Assembly (NCBI GenBank): GCA_016764435.1
Contig: JAESRX010000013.1
Span: 1 to 64,000 of the forward strand
DNA length: 64,000 nucleotides
Origin: Flavobacteriaceae bacterium
Lineage (GTDB): Bacteria > Bacteroidota > Bacteroidia > Flavobacteriales > Flavobacteriaceae
Reading direction: 5' to 3'
Position numbers and translations under genes: made by a program. The notes beneath the pieces were generated by a model. The model was not told the DNA's origin. It saw only the letters and a program-made list of their open reading frames with translations, and did no database searches. Positions 19,389 through 28,503 of the stretch are shown here, piece by piece; within the stretch, counting starts at the first letter, position 1, and each line of letters opens with the position of its first letter.

Positions 19389-19399
19389 GTCTATAGGGT
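19379..19399. promoter_or_regulatory. Candidate operator over the cys promoter
   Basis: ACCCTA and TAGGGT form a perfect 6-bp inverted repeat with 9-nt spacer (21 bp overall). It covers the TTG of the cys promoter, where a bound repressor would block RNA polymerase. The regulator is not identified. Confidence 0.5.
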
Positions 19400-19482
19400 T
19401 TAAGGTTTTGTAAACTATTCATATTTAACAAATCCTTATTATCATACTTGATTTACAACGAATTAGACATTTAAAAACCGCT

Positions 19483-20652
19483 TTACATCACCAATGCCTG
19501 CTCTAAATCTTTGATGATATCGTCCACATGCTCCAATCCGACAGAAATCCGAATCAATCCATCAGTAATCCCGACTTTTAAACGTTCGTTTTTAGACAAT
19601 TTACTATGCGTAGTAGAAGCTGGATGGGTGATAATAGTCCGAGTATCTCCTAAATTAGCAGTCAAAGTACACAGCTGAATTGCATCTAAAAAATCACGTC
19701 CAGAAGCAAGCCCACCTCGGAGGCTAAAAGCGATGATATTCCCCCCTAATTTCATTTGTTTTTTAGCGATATGATACTGGGGATGCGAGGCTAAAAACGG
19801 GTATTTGACCGTACTTATATTCTCCTGAGTCTCTAAAAATAGTGCCACTTTTAATGCGTTCTCACAATGACGGTCTAAACGAACTGCCAATGTTTCCAAA
19901 CTCTTCGATAACACCCAAGCATTAAATGGCGACATGGTAGGTCCCGTATTGCGAGAAAACAGATAGATATCCCGAATCAATTCTTTTTTTCCTACAACCA
20001 CTCCCCCCAAAACACGTCCCTGTCCGTCCATTAATTTAGTCGCAGAATGAATCACCAAATGTGCTCCAAATTTAATTGGATTTTGAATATAGGGTGTTGC
20101 AAAACAATTATCTATCACCAGTAGTATTTCGTGTTTTTTAGCAATTTCTCCGAGGCGTTCCAAGTCTAAAATATCAATTCCTGGATTGGTTGGAGACTCC
20201 GCATACAGAATTTTTGTAGCCGGTGTAATCAACCTTTCGATCCCCTCCAAATTATCACTTTCAAAATAAGAAGTCGTAATATTCCACTTGGGTAAATAGG
20301 TTGTAAACAAGGTATGAGTAGCCCCAAAAACCGAACTTGCAGACACTATATGATCGCCACTATTTAATAAAGAAGCAAAGGTTGAAAACACGGCAGCCAT
20401 TCCAGTTGCAAAGGCATAGCCGTCTTCTGCCCCTTCCATCGCTACGACTTTATTAATGAATTCTGTAGTGTTTGGATTCGTAAAACGAGAATAAATATTG
20501 GTCTCTTTTTCTTCAGAAAATGAAGCGCGCATATCCTCAGCATCCTCAAAAACAAAGCTTGAAGTTAAGTACATAGGCACGGAATGCTCCGCATACTGTG
20601 AACGTTCCAATTGATTGCGAATTGCGTGTGTTTCAAAATGATCAAATTCCAT
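19483..20652 (-). CDS. metZ: O-succinylhomoserine sulfhydrylase (MetZ-type)
   Basis: 389 residues of the Cys/Met-metabolism PLP family. The PLP lysine is in HSATKLMDGQGRVLGG and the FATGMAA segment lies near residue 80. MetZ-type members add sulfide to activated homoserine to give homocysteine. This is the last gene of metY-metX-thrA-metZ, 11 nt after thrA. A cystathionine enzyme of the same family is an alternative reading; operon context favours direct sulfhydrylation. Confidence 0.85.
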   Translation of the reverse strand: MEFDHFETHAIRNQLERSQYAEHSVPMYLTSSFVFEDAEDMRASFSEEKETNIYSRFTNPNTTEFINKVVAMEGAEDGYAFATGMAAVFSTFASLLNSGDHIVSASSVFGATHTLFTTYLPKWNITTSYFESDNLEGIERLITPATKILYAESPTNPGIDILDLERLGEIAKKHEILLVIDNCFATPYIQNPIKFGAHLVIHSATKLMDGQGRVLGGVVVGKKELIRDIYLFSRNTGPTMSPFNAWVLSKSLETLAVRLDRHCENALKVALFLETQENISTVKYPFLASHPQYHIAKKQMKLGGNIIAFSLRGGLASGRDFLDAIQLCTLTANLGDTRTIITHPASTTHSKLSKNERLKVGITDGLIRISVGLEHVDDIIKDLEQALVM

Positions 20653-20663
20653 TGTCTGTATTT

Positions 20664-23081
20664 TTAATGTCTATCTGCTAACCTAATAATATCTCCAAAA
20701 ACACCTCTAGCAGTTACAGATGCTCCCGCTCCGGCTCCTTGAATTACAATGGGATTATCACCATACGATTCTGTGAAAATCTCAAAAATAGCATCTGCTC
20801 CTTTAATTTGCCCTAAAGGACTACTTGCAGGAACGGAAACTAATTCTACTTTTAAATGGCCTTTTTCTTGTTGTAAATCCCCCGACAAATCACCGATATA
20901 GCGTAACACATGCCCTTTTTTCTGCTCTTTTTTAAGCGGTTTGTAAACGGGATCCAAGGCCTTTAAATTTGACAAGAAATCCAGGGAAGACCCCCTTCTC
21001 AAATGCTCAGGAATAAGATTTTCTACCACGACATCCTCTAATTCATTTTTCAAGTCCAACTCTCTGGCTAAAATCAATAATTTTCTTGCCACATCATTCC
21101 CACATAAATCTTCTCTCGGATCAGGCTCCGTAAAACCACCATCTATTGCCTCTTGTAACACCTCTGAAAAAGGGCGATCTTCTGTAGAAAACGTATTGAA
21201 TAAATAACTTAAAGAGCCCGAGAACACCCCTCTAATTCTGGTGATATTTTCTCCTGAGTCATGCAGTAATTTAAGCGTGCCTATGAGCGGTAGTCCTGCT
21301 CCTACATTGGTCTCATACAAATATGATTTTTTATGACGGTGTAATTTCTCCCTTAGTTCTTTATAAAAATCATACCCGAGTGTATTGGCTACTTTATTAG
21401 AAGACACCAAATCAAAACCATTTTCTACAAAAGAAACATAGTTAGATGTAACGTCTAAACTCGCGGTATTATCTACTAAAATTAAATTTTCTAAATGGTG
21501 TTTCTCTGCGTAGGCAATCACCTCTTTTACGGAATCCTTTTCACCTGAAGATCTTTGTATCTCTTCTTTCCAATTTTCAGAGACTCCTTCTTTCTCTAAA
21601 ATCAAATTAGTCGCACCTGCTACCGCAAAAATATTCAAATGGATACGCTTACGTTTTAAGATATTCGCCTTGCTTTCAATAATTTGATCAATTAAAGTTC
21701 CTCCGACTAAACCCTTTCCAAAAATGGCAATATTTACGTTTTTAGCAACTCCAAATATCTCCCCATGAATCACATTCACAGCCTTATTCAATTCTGACTT
21801 TTTCACTACCAAGCACACATTTTCACCCGTCACCGTATTGTTAATTAAAATAGGAGTAACCCTGTTTTTTATCAAGGCACTATACGGCTGATAAAAAGAA
21901 TGCAAGCTCTGTCCAATAATAGAAATTACCGATACGTTCTCCGTGATGTACACCTTGCTAATATCCTTACGCTTAAACTCGTTTAAAAACTCCTCTTCCA
22001 ATACTTTTTTTGCTTTATAACCCTGCTTGGCATCCACTATAAATCCAATGCCACGTTCTGAAGATCCTTGAGAGATAATACTCACACTGATATTCGCCTT
22101 ACCCAAGCAAGTAAAAATACGACCATCAATCCCTGTTTCTCCTAACAACCCTCTTCCCACCAGGTTTACAAGTGCTACATTCTCCTGAACAGACAGTGAT
22201 TTAATTCCTCCTCGTTCCGAGAATTCACCTATTAAAGTCCCTTCATTGTCTGCATTAAACGTATTTAAAATACGCAATGGGATATTTTTTTCTATCAGTG
22301 GAATAATCGTTTTTGCATGCAAAATAGTCGTTCCAAAATTGGCCATTTCATTCGCTTCCTGGTACGATAGTTTTTTAATTTTTTTAGAATTAGCAACAAG
22401 GTCCGGGTTTGCGGTATAAATCCCATTGACGTGGGTATAGTTCTGTAGTTCGGATGCATTTAAATAATTAGCAAACAGCGACGCTGAATAATTACTTCCA
22501 TTACGTCCCAAAGTAGTGGTTTCTCCTTGTTGATTAGAAGCTATAAAACCCGTAATTACTTTTACTTCCTCTGAATTATTTTGTTTAAAAAAGGCAACAA
22601 CCTTTTTTTCTGAAATGCTAGTATACGGTTGTGCATTCCCAAATTCATCATCTGTAACAATTAATTTTCTCGCATCTATAAAAGTAGCTTTCACTCCTTT
22701 CACTGACAGCTGGTGTGCTAAAAACTTTGCTGCAATCAATTCGCCTTGTGCCAGCACTTGATCTTTAATTTTAGGGCTGTAATCATTTAACAAACTCACC
22801 CCTCTAAAAATCTCATCTAACAGGGTAAACTCACTTGAAAACTCGATGGAAGTATCTGGGGCATTTTGATAAACCTTAAACGTTTCAAACTCTTCTTCAA
22901 AGGGAATATTACGCCTTGCTTTTTCCAATATAGACTCCAAATGATCCGTAGATTTTCCACGTGCAGAAACCACCACTGCTACTTTTTCTTGACGCGCTAA
23001 TTTTGACACTATAATTGCTAAAGCATTCTCTAAACCTTTTCCATTGGCCAATGACTTCCCTCCAAATTTCACTATTTTCAT
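20664..23081 (-). CDS. thrA: Bifunctional aspartokinase / homoserine dehydrogenase
   Basis: 805 residues, as in ThrA/MetL fusions. Residues 1-280 are the kinase (VKFGGKSLANG; TLGRNGSNYSA). Tandem ACT regulatory modules span about 300-450. The dehydrogenase follows (VAIFGKGLVGGTL-like motif; GVFSGSLSYLFNTF; TEPDPREDLCGNDVARK). It commits aspartate to homoserine, the carbon skeleton for methionine and threonine. The gene sits between metX and metZ with gaps of 9 and 11 nt, so it is tied here to methionine synthesis. Confidence 0.95.
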   Translation of the reverse strand: MKIVKFGGKSLANGKGLENALAIIVSKLARQEKVAVVVSARGKSTDHLESILEKARRNIPFEEEFETFKVYQNAPDTSIEFSSEFTLLDEIFRGVSLLNDYSPKIKDQVLAQGELIAAKFLAHQLSVKGVKATFIDARKLIVTDDEFGNAQPYTSISEKKVVAFFKQNNSEEVKVITGFIASNQQGETTTLGRNGSNYSASLFANYLNASELQNYTHVNGIYTANPDLVANSKKIKKLSYQEANEMANFGTTILHAKTIIPLIEKNIPLRILNTFNADNEGTLIGEFSERGGIKSLSVQENVALVNLVGRGLLGETGIDGRIFTCLGKANISVSIISQGSSERGIGFIVDAKQGYKAKKVLEEEFLNEFKRKDISKVYITENVSVISIIGQSLHSFYQPYSALIKNRVTPILINNTVTGENVCLVVKKSELNKAVNVIHGEIFGVAKNVNIAIFGKGLVGGTLIDQIIESKANILKRKRIHLNIFAVAGATNLILEKEGVSENWKEEIQRSSGEKDSVKEVIAYAEKHHLENLILVDNTASLDVTSNYVSFVENGFDLVSSNKVANTLGYDFYKELREKLHRHKKSYLYETNVGAGLPLIGTLKLLHDSGENITRIRGVFSGSLSYLFNTFSTEDRPFSEVLQEAIDGGFTEPDPREDLCGNDVARKLLILARELDLKNELEDVVVENLIPEHLRRGSSLDFLSNLKALDPVYKPLKKEQKKGHVLRYIGDLSGDLQQEKGHLKVELVSVPASSPLGQIKGADAIFEIFTESYGDNPIVIQGAGAGASVTARGVFGDIIRLADRH

Positions 23082-23090
23082 ACTCCTATT

Positions 23091-24056
23091 TTATTTAAAA
23101 ATGTCTTTTAATATCCTCACTAACTGTTCAAATTCTATCAAAAATGCATCATGTCCATGAACAGAATTTATTTCTGAATAGCTTCCTTTTATTCCATTAT
23201 TTTGTAAAATACTTAAGGTCCTTTTATTCTGTGTTGGTACAAAAAACAAATCAGAATCTACCCCCACCATGTGTACATTGGCTTTTATCCTTTCTAATAC
23301 AACCGCTTCTGACGTCGCTCCTTTAAAAATATTAAAAGAACTTAATAAATGTGTCATGGTCTTATAGGCATGTAAACTAAAGCGTTGTTCCAGTTTTTCT
23401 CCGTGGTGTAATAACCAACTTTCCACATTGTACATTCCCATTTCCCAATTTTCCGACCCCTTAAATTTCTGTTCAAAAGAAGCAGGAGTTCGGTAAAAAA
23501 GCATGGCCATCATTCTCGCATCCTGTAATGGTTTGGAAGAATTTTTTAAAATTTGTTGCTGTACTTTGTTATGCCCCAGCACCCAATCTGACGCTTTCCA
23601 ATCAGAGGCTACAGGAATTAAATGCTGTATTAAATCAGGAAACAACACCGTCATCTCCCAGGCAATTCCACCGCCTAAAGAACTCCCTATAGCTACAAAA
23701 AGCGAGGGAATTTTTAATTGCTCTAGCCCCAATCCAAACAAATTAGCCACATCTTTTGCCGTGAACTCATCATAAGAAAAAAGCAGTTCTTTAAGCGCAT
23801 ATCCATTCCCTGGAATATCAAAACACAGGACCGTATACCTTTCCGTATCAATTAATTTTTTGTTGCCTACTAATGATTTCCACCAACCTTGTTCCCCGGC
23901 CACATCAGAATTCCCCGTCAATGCGTGATTAATTAACACCACAGGAGCTTGGTGCAATTTTTCTCCAAATAACTGATATGACAATTGAAAATCACGGTAA
24001 GTAATTCCCTTTTCAGAAACAAACCTTGGAATGGATATGTATTTAATTGAACGCAT
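23091..24056 (-). CDS. metX: Homoserine O-acyltransferase, MetX-type alpha/beta hydrolase
   Basis: 321 residues of the MetX family. HALTGNSDVAGEQGWW contributes to the oxyanion site, the nucleophile is Ser in GSSLGGGIAWE, and the other triad members fit VGVDSDLFF (Asp) and NSVHGHDAFL (His). It is shorter than many MetX proteins (about 350-380). It acylates homoserine for the sulfhydrylases flanking it; acetyl versus succinyl preference cannot be decided by eye. Confidence 0.9.
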   Translation of the reverse strand: MRSIKYISIPRFVSEKGITYRDFQLSYQLFGEKLHQAPVVLINHALTGNSDVAGEQGWWKSLVGNKKLIDTERYTVLCFDIPGNGYALKELLFSYDEFTAKDVANLFGLGLEQLKIPSLFVAIGSSLGGGIAWEMTVLFPDLIQHLIPVASDWKASDWVLGHNKVQQQILKNSSKPLQDARMMAMLFYRTPASFEQKFKGSENWEMGMYNVESWLLHHGEKLEQRFSLHAYKTMTHLLSSFNIFKGATSEAVVLERIKANVHMVGVDSDLFFVPTQNKRTLSILQNNGIKGSYSEINSVHGHDAFLIEFEQLVRILKDIFK

Positions 24057-24082
24057 ATAAAAAAACCTAAATACTAATTAAT

Positions 24083-25372
24083 TTAATCTACTGACACTCC
24101 TATTTTAGAGAAAGCTTCTTTTAAATCCTGTTTTAAATCAGAGATATCCTCCAGTCCTACAGACAACCTAATCAAACCTTTAGTCACTCCAGACTGTACT
24201 TGTTGTTGCTCCGTTAACTGCTGATGGGTAGTACTTGATGGATGAATAATTAAAGATTTTGTATCTCCAATATTTGCTAATAAGGAGAATATTTTTACAG
24301 AATCGACTGTTATTTTAGCAGCTTCAAAACCTCCCTTTACACCAAATGATAAGACACCACTCTGACCATTCGGCAAGTATTTTTTAGTGTTTTTATAAGA
24401 GGCATGACTCTCCAACCCTGGATAACTCACCCAGTCCACTACTTCCTGATCCTCCAACCAATGCGCCAATTCTAAGGCATTTGAGCTGTGTTTCTCTAAA
24501 CGAATTGCCAGTGTTTCCAATCCTTGAATAATCTGAAACGCATTAAAAGGACTCAGCGCTCCACCAAAATCACGCAAGCCCTCCAAACGAACTTTCGCTA
24601 TAAAAGCAGCATCTCCTAAAGCCTCGCTATAAATTAATCCGTGATAGCCCGCAGACGGCTCCGTAAATTCCGGAAATTTACCACTGGTCCAATCAAAATT
24701 CCCACCATCTACAATGGCTCCTCCTAAAGAATTCCCATGTCCTCCAATAAATTTCGTCAAGGAATAAATCACCAGATTTGCCCCGTGTTCTATCGGATTT
24801 AATAAATACGGTGTGGCCACAGTATTGTCTACTAATAATGGAATGTTATTGGTTTTAGAAACACGGGCAATTGCTTCAATATCCAAGACATCCAATGTAG
24901 GATTCCCTATCGATTCAATAAACACTGCCCTGGTATTTTCTTGGATTGCTTTTTGGAAGTTTTCAGGATCAGAGGCATCTACAAAAGTGGTTGTGATCCC
25001 GAATCTGGGTAAGGTAACGTTGAGCAAATTAAAAGTACCTCCGTATAAGGTACGAGAAGCAACAATATGATCCCCTGCTCTTAACAAGGTTAATAAAGCA
25101 GCGGAAATAGCTGCTGTTCCAGAAGCAAAAACCGCGGCTCCTATACCGCCATCCAAGGCCGCTAAACGTTTTTCTAAAATATCATTGGTTGGATTGTTTA
25201 ATCTGGTGTAAATAAAACCCGGTTCTGACAAGCTGAATAAGTCCGCAGCATGCTGGGTATCATTAAAAACATAAGAAGTAGTTTGGTAAATAGGCACGGC
25301 TCTTGTCCCTGCTGTTTCTGAAGTGTCGTGTCCGGCGTGCAATGCTGTTGTTGAAAATTTTTTAGTACTCAT
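24083..25372 (-). CDS. metY: O-acetylhomoserine sulfhydrylase (MetY-type)
   Basis: 429 residues from the ATG at 25372 (MSTKKF); the ORF track uses a GTG two codons earlier. The protein starts with TTALHAGHD and VPIYQTTSYVF, typical of MetY, and carries the PLP lysine in YSLTKFIGGHGNSLGG. Length of about 430 separates it from the 390-residue MetZ of the same operon. It makes homocysteine from O-acetylhomoserine and sulfide. It is the first structural gene after the tandem leader peptides. Confidence 0.93.
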   Translation of the reverse strand: MSTKKFSTTALHAGHDTSETAGTRAVPIYQTTSYVFNDTQHAADLFSLSEPGFIYTRLNNPTNDILEKRLAALDGGIGAAVFASGTAAISAALLTLLRAGDHIVASRTLYGGTFNLLNVTLPRFGITTTFVDASDPENFQKAIQENTRAVFIESIGNPTLDVLDIEAIARVSKTNNIPLLVDNTVATPYLLNPIEHGANLVIYSLTKFIGGHGNSLGGAIVDGGNFDWTSGKFPEFTEPSAGYHGLIYSEALGDAAFIAKVRLEGLRDFGGALSPFNAFQIIQGLETLAIRLEKHSSNALELAHWLEDQEVVDWVSYPGLESHASYKNTKKYLPNGQSGVLSFGVKGGFEAAKITVDSVKIFSLLANIGDTKSLIIHPSSTTHQQLTEQQQVQSGVTKGLIRLSVGLEDISDLKQDLKEAFSKIGVSVD

Positions 25373-25403
25373 AATCACTATTTTTTAGTATAAAACTGTT
25401 GGT

Positions 25404-25448
25404 AAAAAAAAGTCCCTTTGGATGCAGACATTACCAAAGGGACTTTTT
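25404..25448 (-). terminator. Attenuator terminator 2, before metY
   Basis: A perfect 15-bp stem (AAAAAGTCCCTTTGG with CCAAAGGGACTTTTT) with a 12-nt loop is followed by a T-run on the minus strand. It lies 20 nt after the second leader ORF and about 30 nt before metY, so it would stop transcription before the operon unless prevented. Confidence 0.93.
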
Positions 25449-25467
25449 AAGTTTTAACTAATAAAAA

Positions 25468-25527
25468 CTAAGTTTGGCAATATCTTATCATGTAACAACA
25501 CATCATACGCATACAGCACATCATCAT
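25468..25527 (-). CDS. Met/Cys leader peptide 2
   Basis: A 19-codon ORF, too short for the ORF track, reads MMMCCMRMMCCYMIRYCQT and stop. Seven Met and five Cys make 12 of 19 residues. The codons CAA ACT T near its end (CCAAACTT) can pair with AAG...TTTGG in the 5' arm of the following terminator, giving an antiterminator. Stalling at Met or Cys codons would leave this segment free; a ribosome at the stop would mask it. This is the classical attenuation layout, inferred from sequence. Confidence 0.87.
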   Translation of the reverse strand: MMMCCMRMMCCYMIRYCQT

Positions 25528-25569
25528 AAAAGTTAAAAAGTTAAAAATAGTATTCATTGTTTTTTGAGT

Positions 25570-25598
25570 AAAAAAAAGCCTCTGATTTCTCAGAGGCT
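25570..25598 (-). terminator. Attenuator terminator 1
   Basis: AGCCTCTGA and TCAGAGGCT form a perfect 9-bp stem with a 4-nt loop, followed by eight T on the minus strand. It stands between leader ORF 1 and leader ORF 2, about 25 nt after the first. Confidence 0.93.
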
Positions 25599-25622
25599 CT
25601 TGTTATATATTTTAGTTTAAAT

Positions 25623-25673
25623 TTATACAATAGTGTCCCCTGCGTAATTAATACACATCATACAGCGACACAT
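25623..25673 (-). CDS. Met/Cys leader peptide 1
   Basis: A 16-codon ORF reads MCRCMMCINYAGDTIV and stop: three Met and three Cys in the first seven residues. CAGGGG within its Ala-Gly-Asp codons can pair with CCTCTG of the following terminator arm, an antiterminator that a ribosome finishing the ORF would cover. Its Arg, MetMetCys and Tyr order resembles leader 2, suggesting duplication. Confidence 0.82.
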   Translation of the reverse strand: MCRCMMCINYAGDTIV

Positions 25674-25714
25674 TATGTTTAAATTTTTATTCATTTCGAT
25701 TCTTTATCTGTTGG

Positions 25715-25744
25715 CAAATATAGAAACATTTCCCTTTTCTCCAA
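25715..25744 (-). promoter_or_regulatory. Promoter of the metY-metX-thrA-metZ operon
   Basis: Minus-strand TTG (25742-25744), 19 nt spacer and TATATTTG (25715-25722) are an exact fit to the Bacteroidota consensus. The start would lie about 35 nt before leader ORF 1, so both attenuators are in the transcript. Confidence 0.8.
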
Positions 25745-25776
25745 GTTTTTTTTCAACAAAACTTAAATTACACTGA

Positions 25777-26598
25777 TTATTTCGCATCTACATTCCCTAA
25801 TTCTACCGCTCTTTCAAAAGCTCCAGTTACGGCTTGAATGATAGATTCTTTTACATGTCCCTTATCTAAAATATCAATAGCAGCACGGGTAGTTCCTCCT
25901 TTAGACGCCACCATTTCTATCCACTCGTTTGGAGTTTCTTTATGCTTTTCATACAACTTCACCGCTCCGTTAAATGTTTGGATGGTCATTTGTTTTGCTT
26001 CGGCTTCTGTAAATCCTAGGTTCATACTTTTTTCTACAATGGCTTGCATAAAATAAAACACATAAGCAGGTCCACTTCCAGAAATCCCTGTAGAGGCATC
26101 AATCATATTTTCGTTAGCAACCTCAACAGTAACTCCAGTAGTTTCCATCAATTCGTTGACTAAAAAAGCTTCTGATTTAGACACGGCCTTAGAAATAGTA
26201 AAACTCGTCATTCCTTCCCCAATTTTAGCAGGTAAATTAGGCATACTACGGATTACTTTATTTACTTCTAAACTTTCTTGAATCGTTTTTATCTTGACCC
26301 CAGCCATGATAGACACAAAAATCTGATTTGGATTTGTAAACGATTTCATATTTTCAAACAGTTCCTCAATATTATATGGTTTTACAGCTAAAAACACAAT
26401 ATCTGCTTGTGGCAAACACAGCTCTAAAGAAGTACATACATTAAAAATACCCATTTTTTTAATTTCCTCTATCCGCTGTTTGGAAACATCATAAATATTA
26501 ATTTTATTCCCCTTTAATATGGAAGAACGGCTCATCCCTTCCGCAAAGGTAAGTCCCATATTACCAGCACCTATCACTAAAATATTAATTGATTTCAT
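25777..26598 (-). CDS. proC: Pyrroline-5-carboxylate reductase
   Basis: 273 residues. An N-terminal NAD(P)-binding motif (VIGAGNMGLTFAEG) and the family C-terminal signature (SGSGPAYVF and KGGTTRAAIDIL) are clear. It catalyses the last step of proline synthesis. It is not related to sulfur metabolism; it lies between the met operon and metK in the minus direction and probably has its own promoter upstream. No unusual features. Confidence 0.95.
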   Translation of the reverse strand: MKSINILVIGAGNMGLTFAEGMSRSSILKGNKINIYDVSKQRIEEIKKMGIFNVCTSLELCLPQADIVFLAVKPYNIEELFENMKSFTNPNQIFVSIMAGVKIKTIQESLEVNKVIRSMPNLPAKIGEGMTSFTISKAVSKSEAFLVNELMETTGVTVEVANENMIDASTGISGSGPAYVFYFMQAIVEKSMNLGFTEAEAKQMTIQTFNGAVKLYEKHKETPNEWIEMVASKGGTTRAAIDILDKGHVKESIIQAVTGAFERAVELGNVDAK

Positions 26599-27066
26599 AA
26601 TGTTCTTTTTTGTTAAATTAGATTGCTATCCATTGTTTAAACAATAGCAACACGCACATTTTCATATATATTTTATGAGATAAAAGTACATTTTTATAAC
26701 AAATACACCCCACATTTTAGAAATATTAAGCCCCCAATAAATTACTTTGAATTCACCTGAAACAAGTAAGTTTTCGCTTCTTTTTCTGAACAATTCTAGT
26801 AGAACATTAACAGCCTTATGGCAATTTTAACATTTCTTACAATTATTCACAATCAAATTTCTTGACTATTTTACAAAAAGAATAAAAAAACGCAATTTCT
26901 GCTTCTTTTTCTTCTTAAAAATCACCTTTTAACTTACAAAATCAAAAAAACAAGTCCAATTCATAAACGACGAAGTAACACCTATCTATTTACTTCTCCT
27001 AGACTTCCAATCAAATACATCCTCTAAATCTCTATTTTTAACCATTTTATTATATCAGTTTCTATA
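26599..27066. other. Gene-free divergent region between proC and metK
   Basis: No ORF is supported. Close to proC is a perfect 14-bp palindrome, ATTGTTTAAACAAT (26632-26645), flanked by GCTAT/ATAGC-like arms. It could be an operator or mRNA hairpin for proC. The rest is AT-rich without recognisable signals. Confidence 0.5.
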
Positions 27067-27073
27067 AATGTTA

Positions 27074-27081
27074 TATCTTTG
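27074..27081 (+). promoter_or_regulatory. -7 element of the metK promoter
   Basis: TATCTTTG fits TAnnTTTG and would start transcription about 7 nt later, just ahead of the SAM-II aptamer. No clear TTG is seen at the -33 position. Confidence 0.6.
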
Positions 27082-27096
27082 CATCATCAAATTAAG

Positions 27097-27168
27097 AAGA
27101 GGAAGAATTTGAACTGATTGCAACCTCGTAAAAAAATGCTAAAGCAGTAATTCATTACTCCCTTTAGC
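27097..27168 (+). promoter_or_regulatory. SAM-II riboswitch with overlapping hairpin, upstream of metK
   Basis: P1 is GAGG (27099-27102) with CCTC (27124-27127). The loop contains ATTTGAACTGATTGCAA and the 3' side CGTAAAAAAATGCTAAAGC, both close to the SAM-II consensus. The pseudoknot pairs ACTG (27113-27116) with CAGT (27145-27148). The 3' strand also joins a second hairpin, GCTAAAG...CTTTAGC (27138-27168) with inner AGTAAT/ATTACT, which cannot coexist with the pseudoknot and is a likely expression platform. The metK ATG lies 55 nt downstream. Confidence 0.82.
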
Positions 27169-27222
27169 CTTTCCTGTACAATCAGCTTACATTCTTTATA
27201 TCATTAAATATATAGAATAATT

Positions 27223-28476
27223 ATGTCATATTTATTTACTTCTGAATCCGTTTCAGAAGGACACCCAGATAAAGTAGCCGATCAAATTTCAGATGCTTTA
27301 GTCGATAATTTTTTAGCCTTTGACAAAAACTCAAAAGTAGCCTGTGAAACATTGGTTACTACAGGGCAAGTAGTCTTAGCAGGTGAAGTAAAAACCACCA
27401 CCTATTTAGACGTTCAAAAAATAGCACGTGATACCATTAATAAAATTGGATATACCAAAAGTGAATACCTTTTTGACGGTAATTCTTGTGGTGTATTTTC
27501 TTCTATTCATGAACAATCTCAAGACATTAACCAAGGTGTAGACCGTGCCGAAGGCGAAGAGCAAGGAGCTGGTGACCAAGGAATGATGTTTGGATATGCT
27601 ACCAAAGAAACTGAAAATTTTATGCCATTGGCATTGGATTTAAGTCACCGTATCTTAATTGAAATGGCGGCTATGCGTCGTGAAAATTCAGACGTTACTT
27701 ATTTACGCCCTGATTCTAAAAGTCAGGTAACTATTGAGTATTCTGATGATAATGTTCCACAGCGTATCGACACCATTGTCGTTTCTACTCAACATGACGA
27801 TTTTGACGAAGATAACACCATGTTGGCGAAAATAAAAAGCGATGTTATTGAATTGTTAATCCCTAGAGTGATTGCAAAATTACCTGCGAACATTCAAGTA
27901 TTATTCGATGATAAAATCACTTACCACGTAAACCCAACAGGGAAATTTGTGATTGGAGGACCTCATGGAGATACTGGATTAACAGGTCGTAAGATTATTG
28001 TGGATACTTACGGAGGAAAAGGAGCACACGGAGGTGGCGCATTTTCAGGAAAAGACCCTAGTAAAGTAGATAGATCTGCAGCGTATGCAGCAAGACATAT
28101 TGCAAAAAACATGGTTGCAGCAGGAATTTGTGATGAAATATTAGTCCAAGTTTCTTATGCTATTGGAGTTGCTGAACCTACTTCTATTAACGTGGACACT
28201 TACCGTACTTCGAAGATAGACTTGAATGATGGCCAAATCTCTAAAATTGTTGAAAAATTGTTTGACATGCGCCCAGCGGCGATTGAAAAACGTTTGAAAC
28301 TAAGAAATCCTATTTATTCTGAAACAGCTGCTTATGGACACATGGGACGTACACCTGAAATTAAAACTGTAAAATTTGTTTCTGGTAGCGGTGAAATTTT
28401 CGAAAAAGAAGTGGAAACATTTACTTGGGAAAAACTAGATTATGTTGCAAAAATAAAAGAGGCTTTTAAACTTTAA
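27223..28476 (+). CDS. metK: S-adenosylmethionine synthetase
   Basis: 417 residues. The N terminus [20 protein letters not shown], the middle [12 protein letters not shown] and [17 protein letters not shown], and the P-loop-like [16 protein letters not shown] are signature MetK motifs. It makes SAM from methionine and ATP in the cytoplasm. Monocistronic: SAM-II leader upstream, strong terminator downstream. Confidence 0.98.
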   Translation: MSYLFTSESVSEGHPDKVADQISDALVDNFLAFDKNSKVACETLVTTGQVVLAGEVKTTTYLDVQKIARDTINKIGYTKSEYLFDGNSCGVFSSIHEQSQDINQGVDRAEGEEQGAGDQGMMFGYATKETENFMPLALDLSHRILIEMAAMRRENSDVTYLRPDSKSQVTIEYSDDNVPQRIDTIVVSTQHDDFDEDNTMLAKIKSDVIELLIPRVIAKLPANIQVLFDDKITYHVNPTGKFVIGGPHGDTGLTGRKIIVDTYGGKGAHGGGAFSGKDPSKVDRSAAYAARHIAKNMVAAGICDEILVQVSYAIGVAEPTSINVDTYRTSKIDLNDGQISKIVEKLFDMRPAAIEKRLKLRNPIYSETAAYGHMGRTPEIKTVKFVSGSGEIFEKEVETFTWEKLDYVAKIKEAFKL

Positions 28477-28503
28477 AACACCCTCTTATTAACCTATAAA
28501 AAC

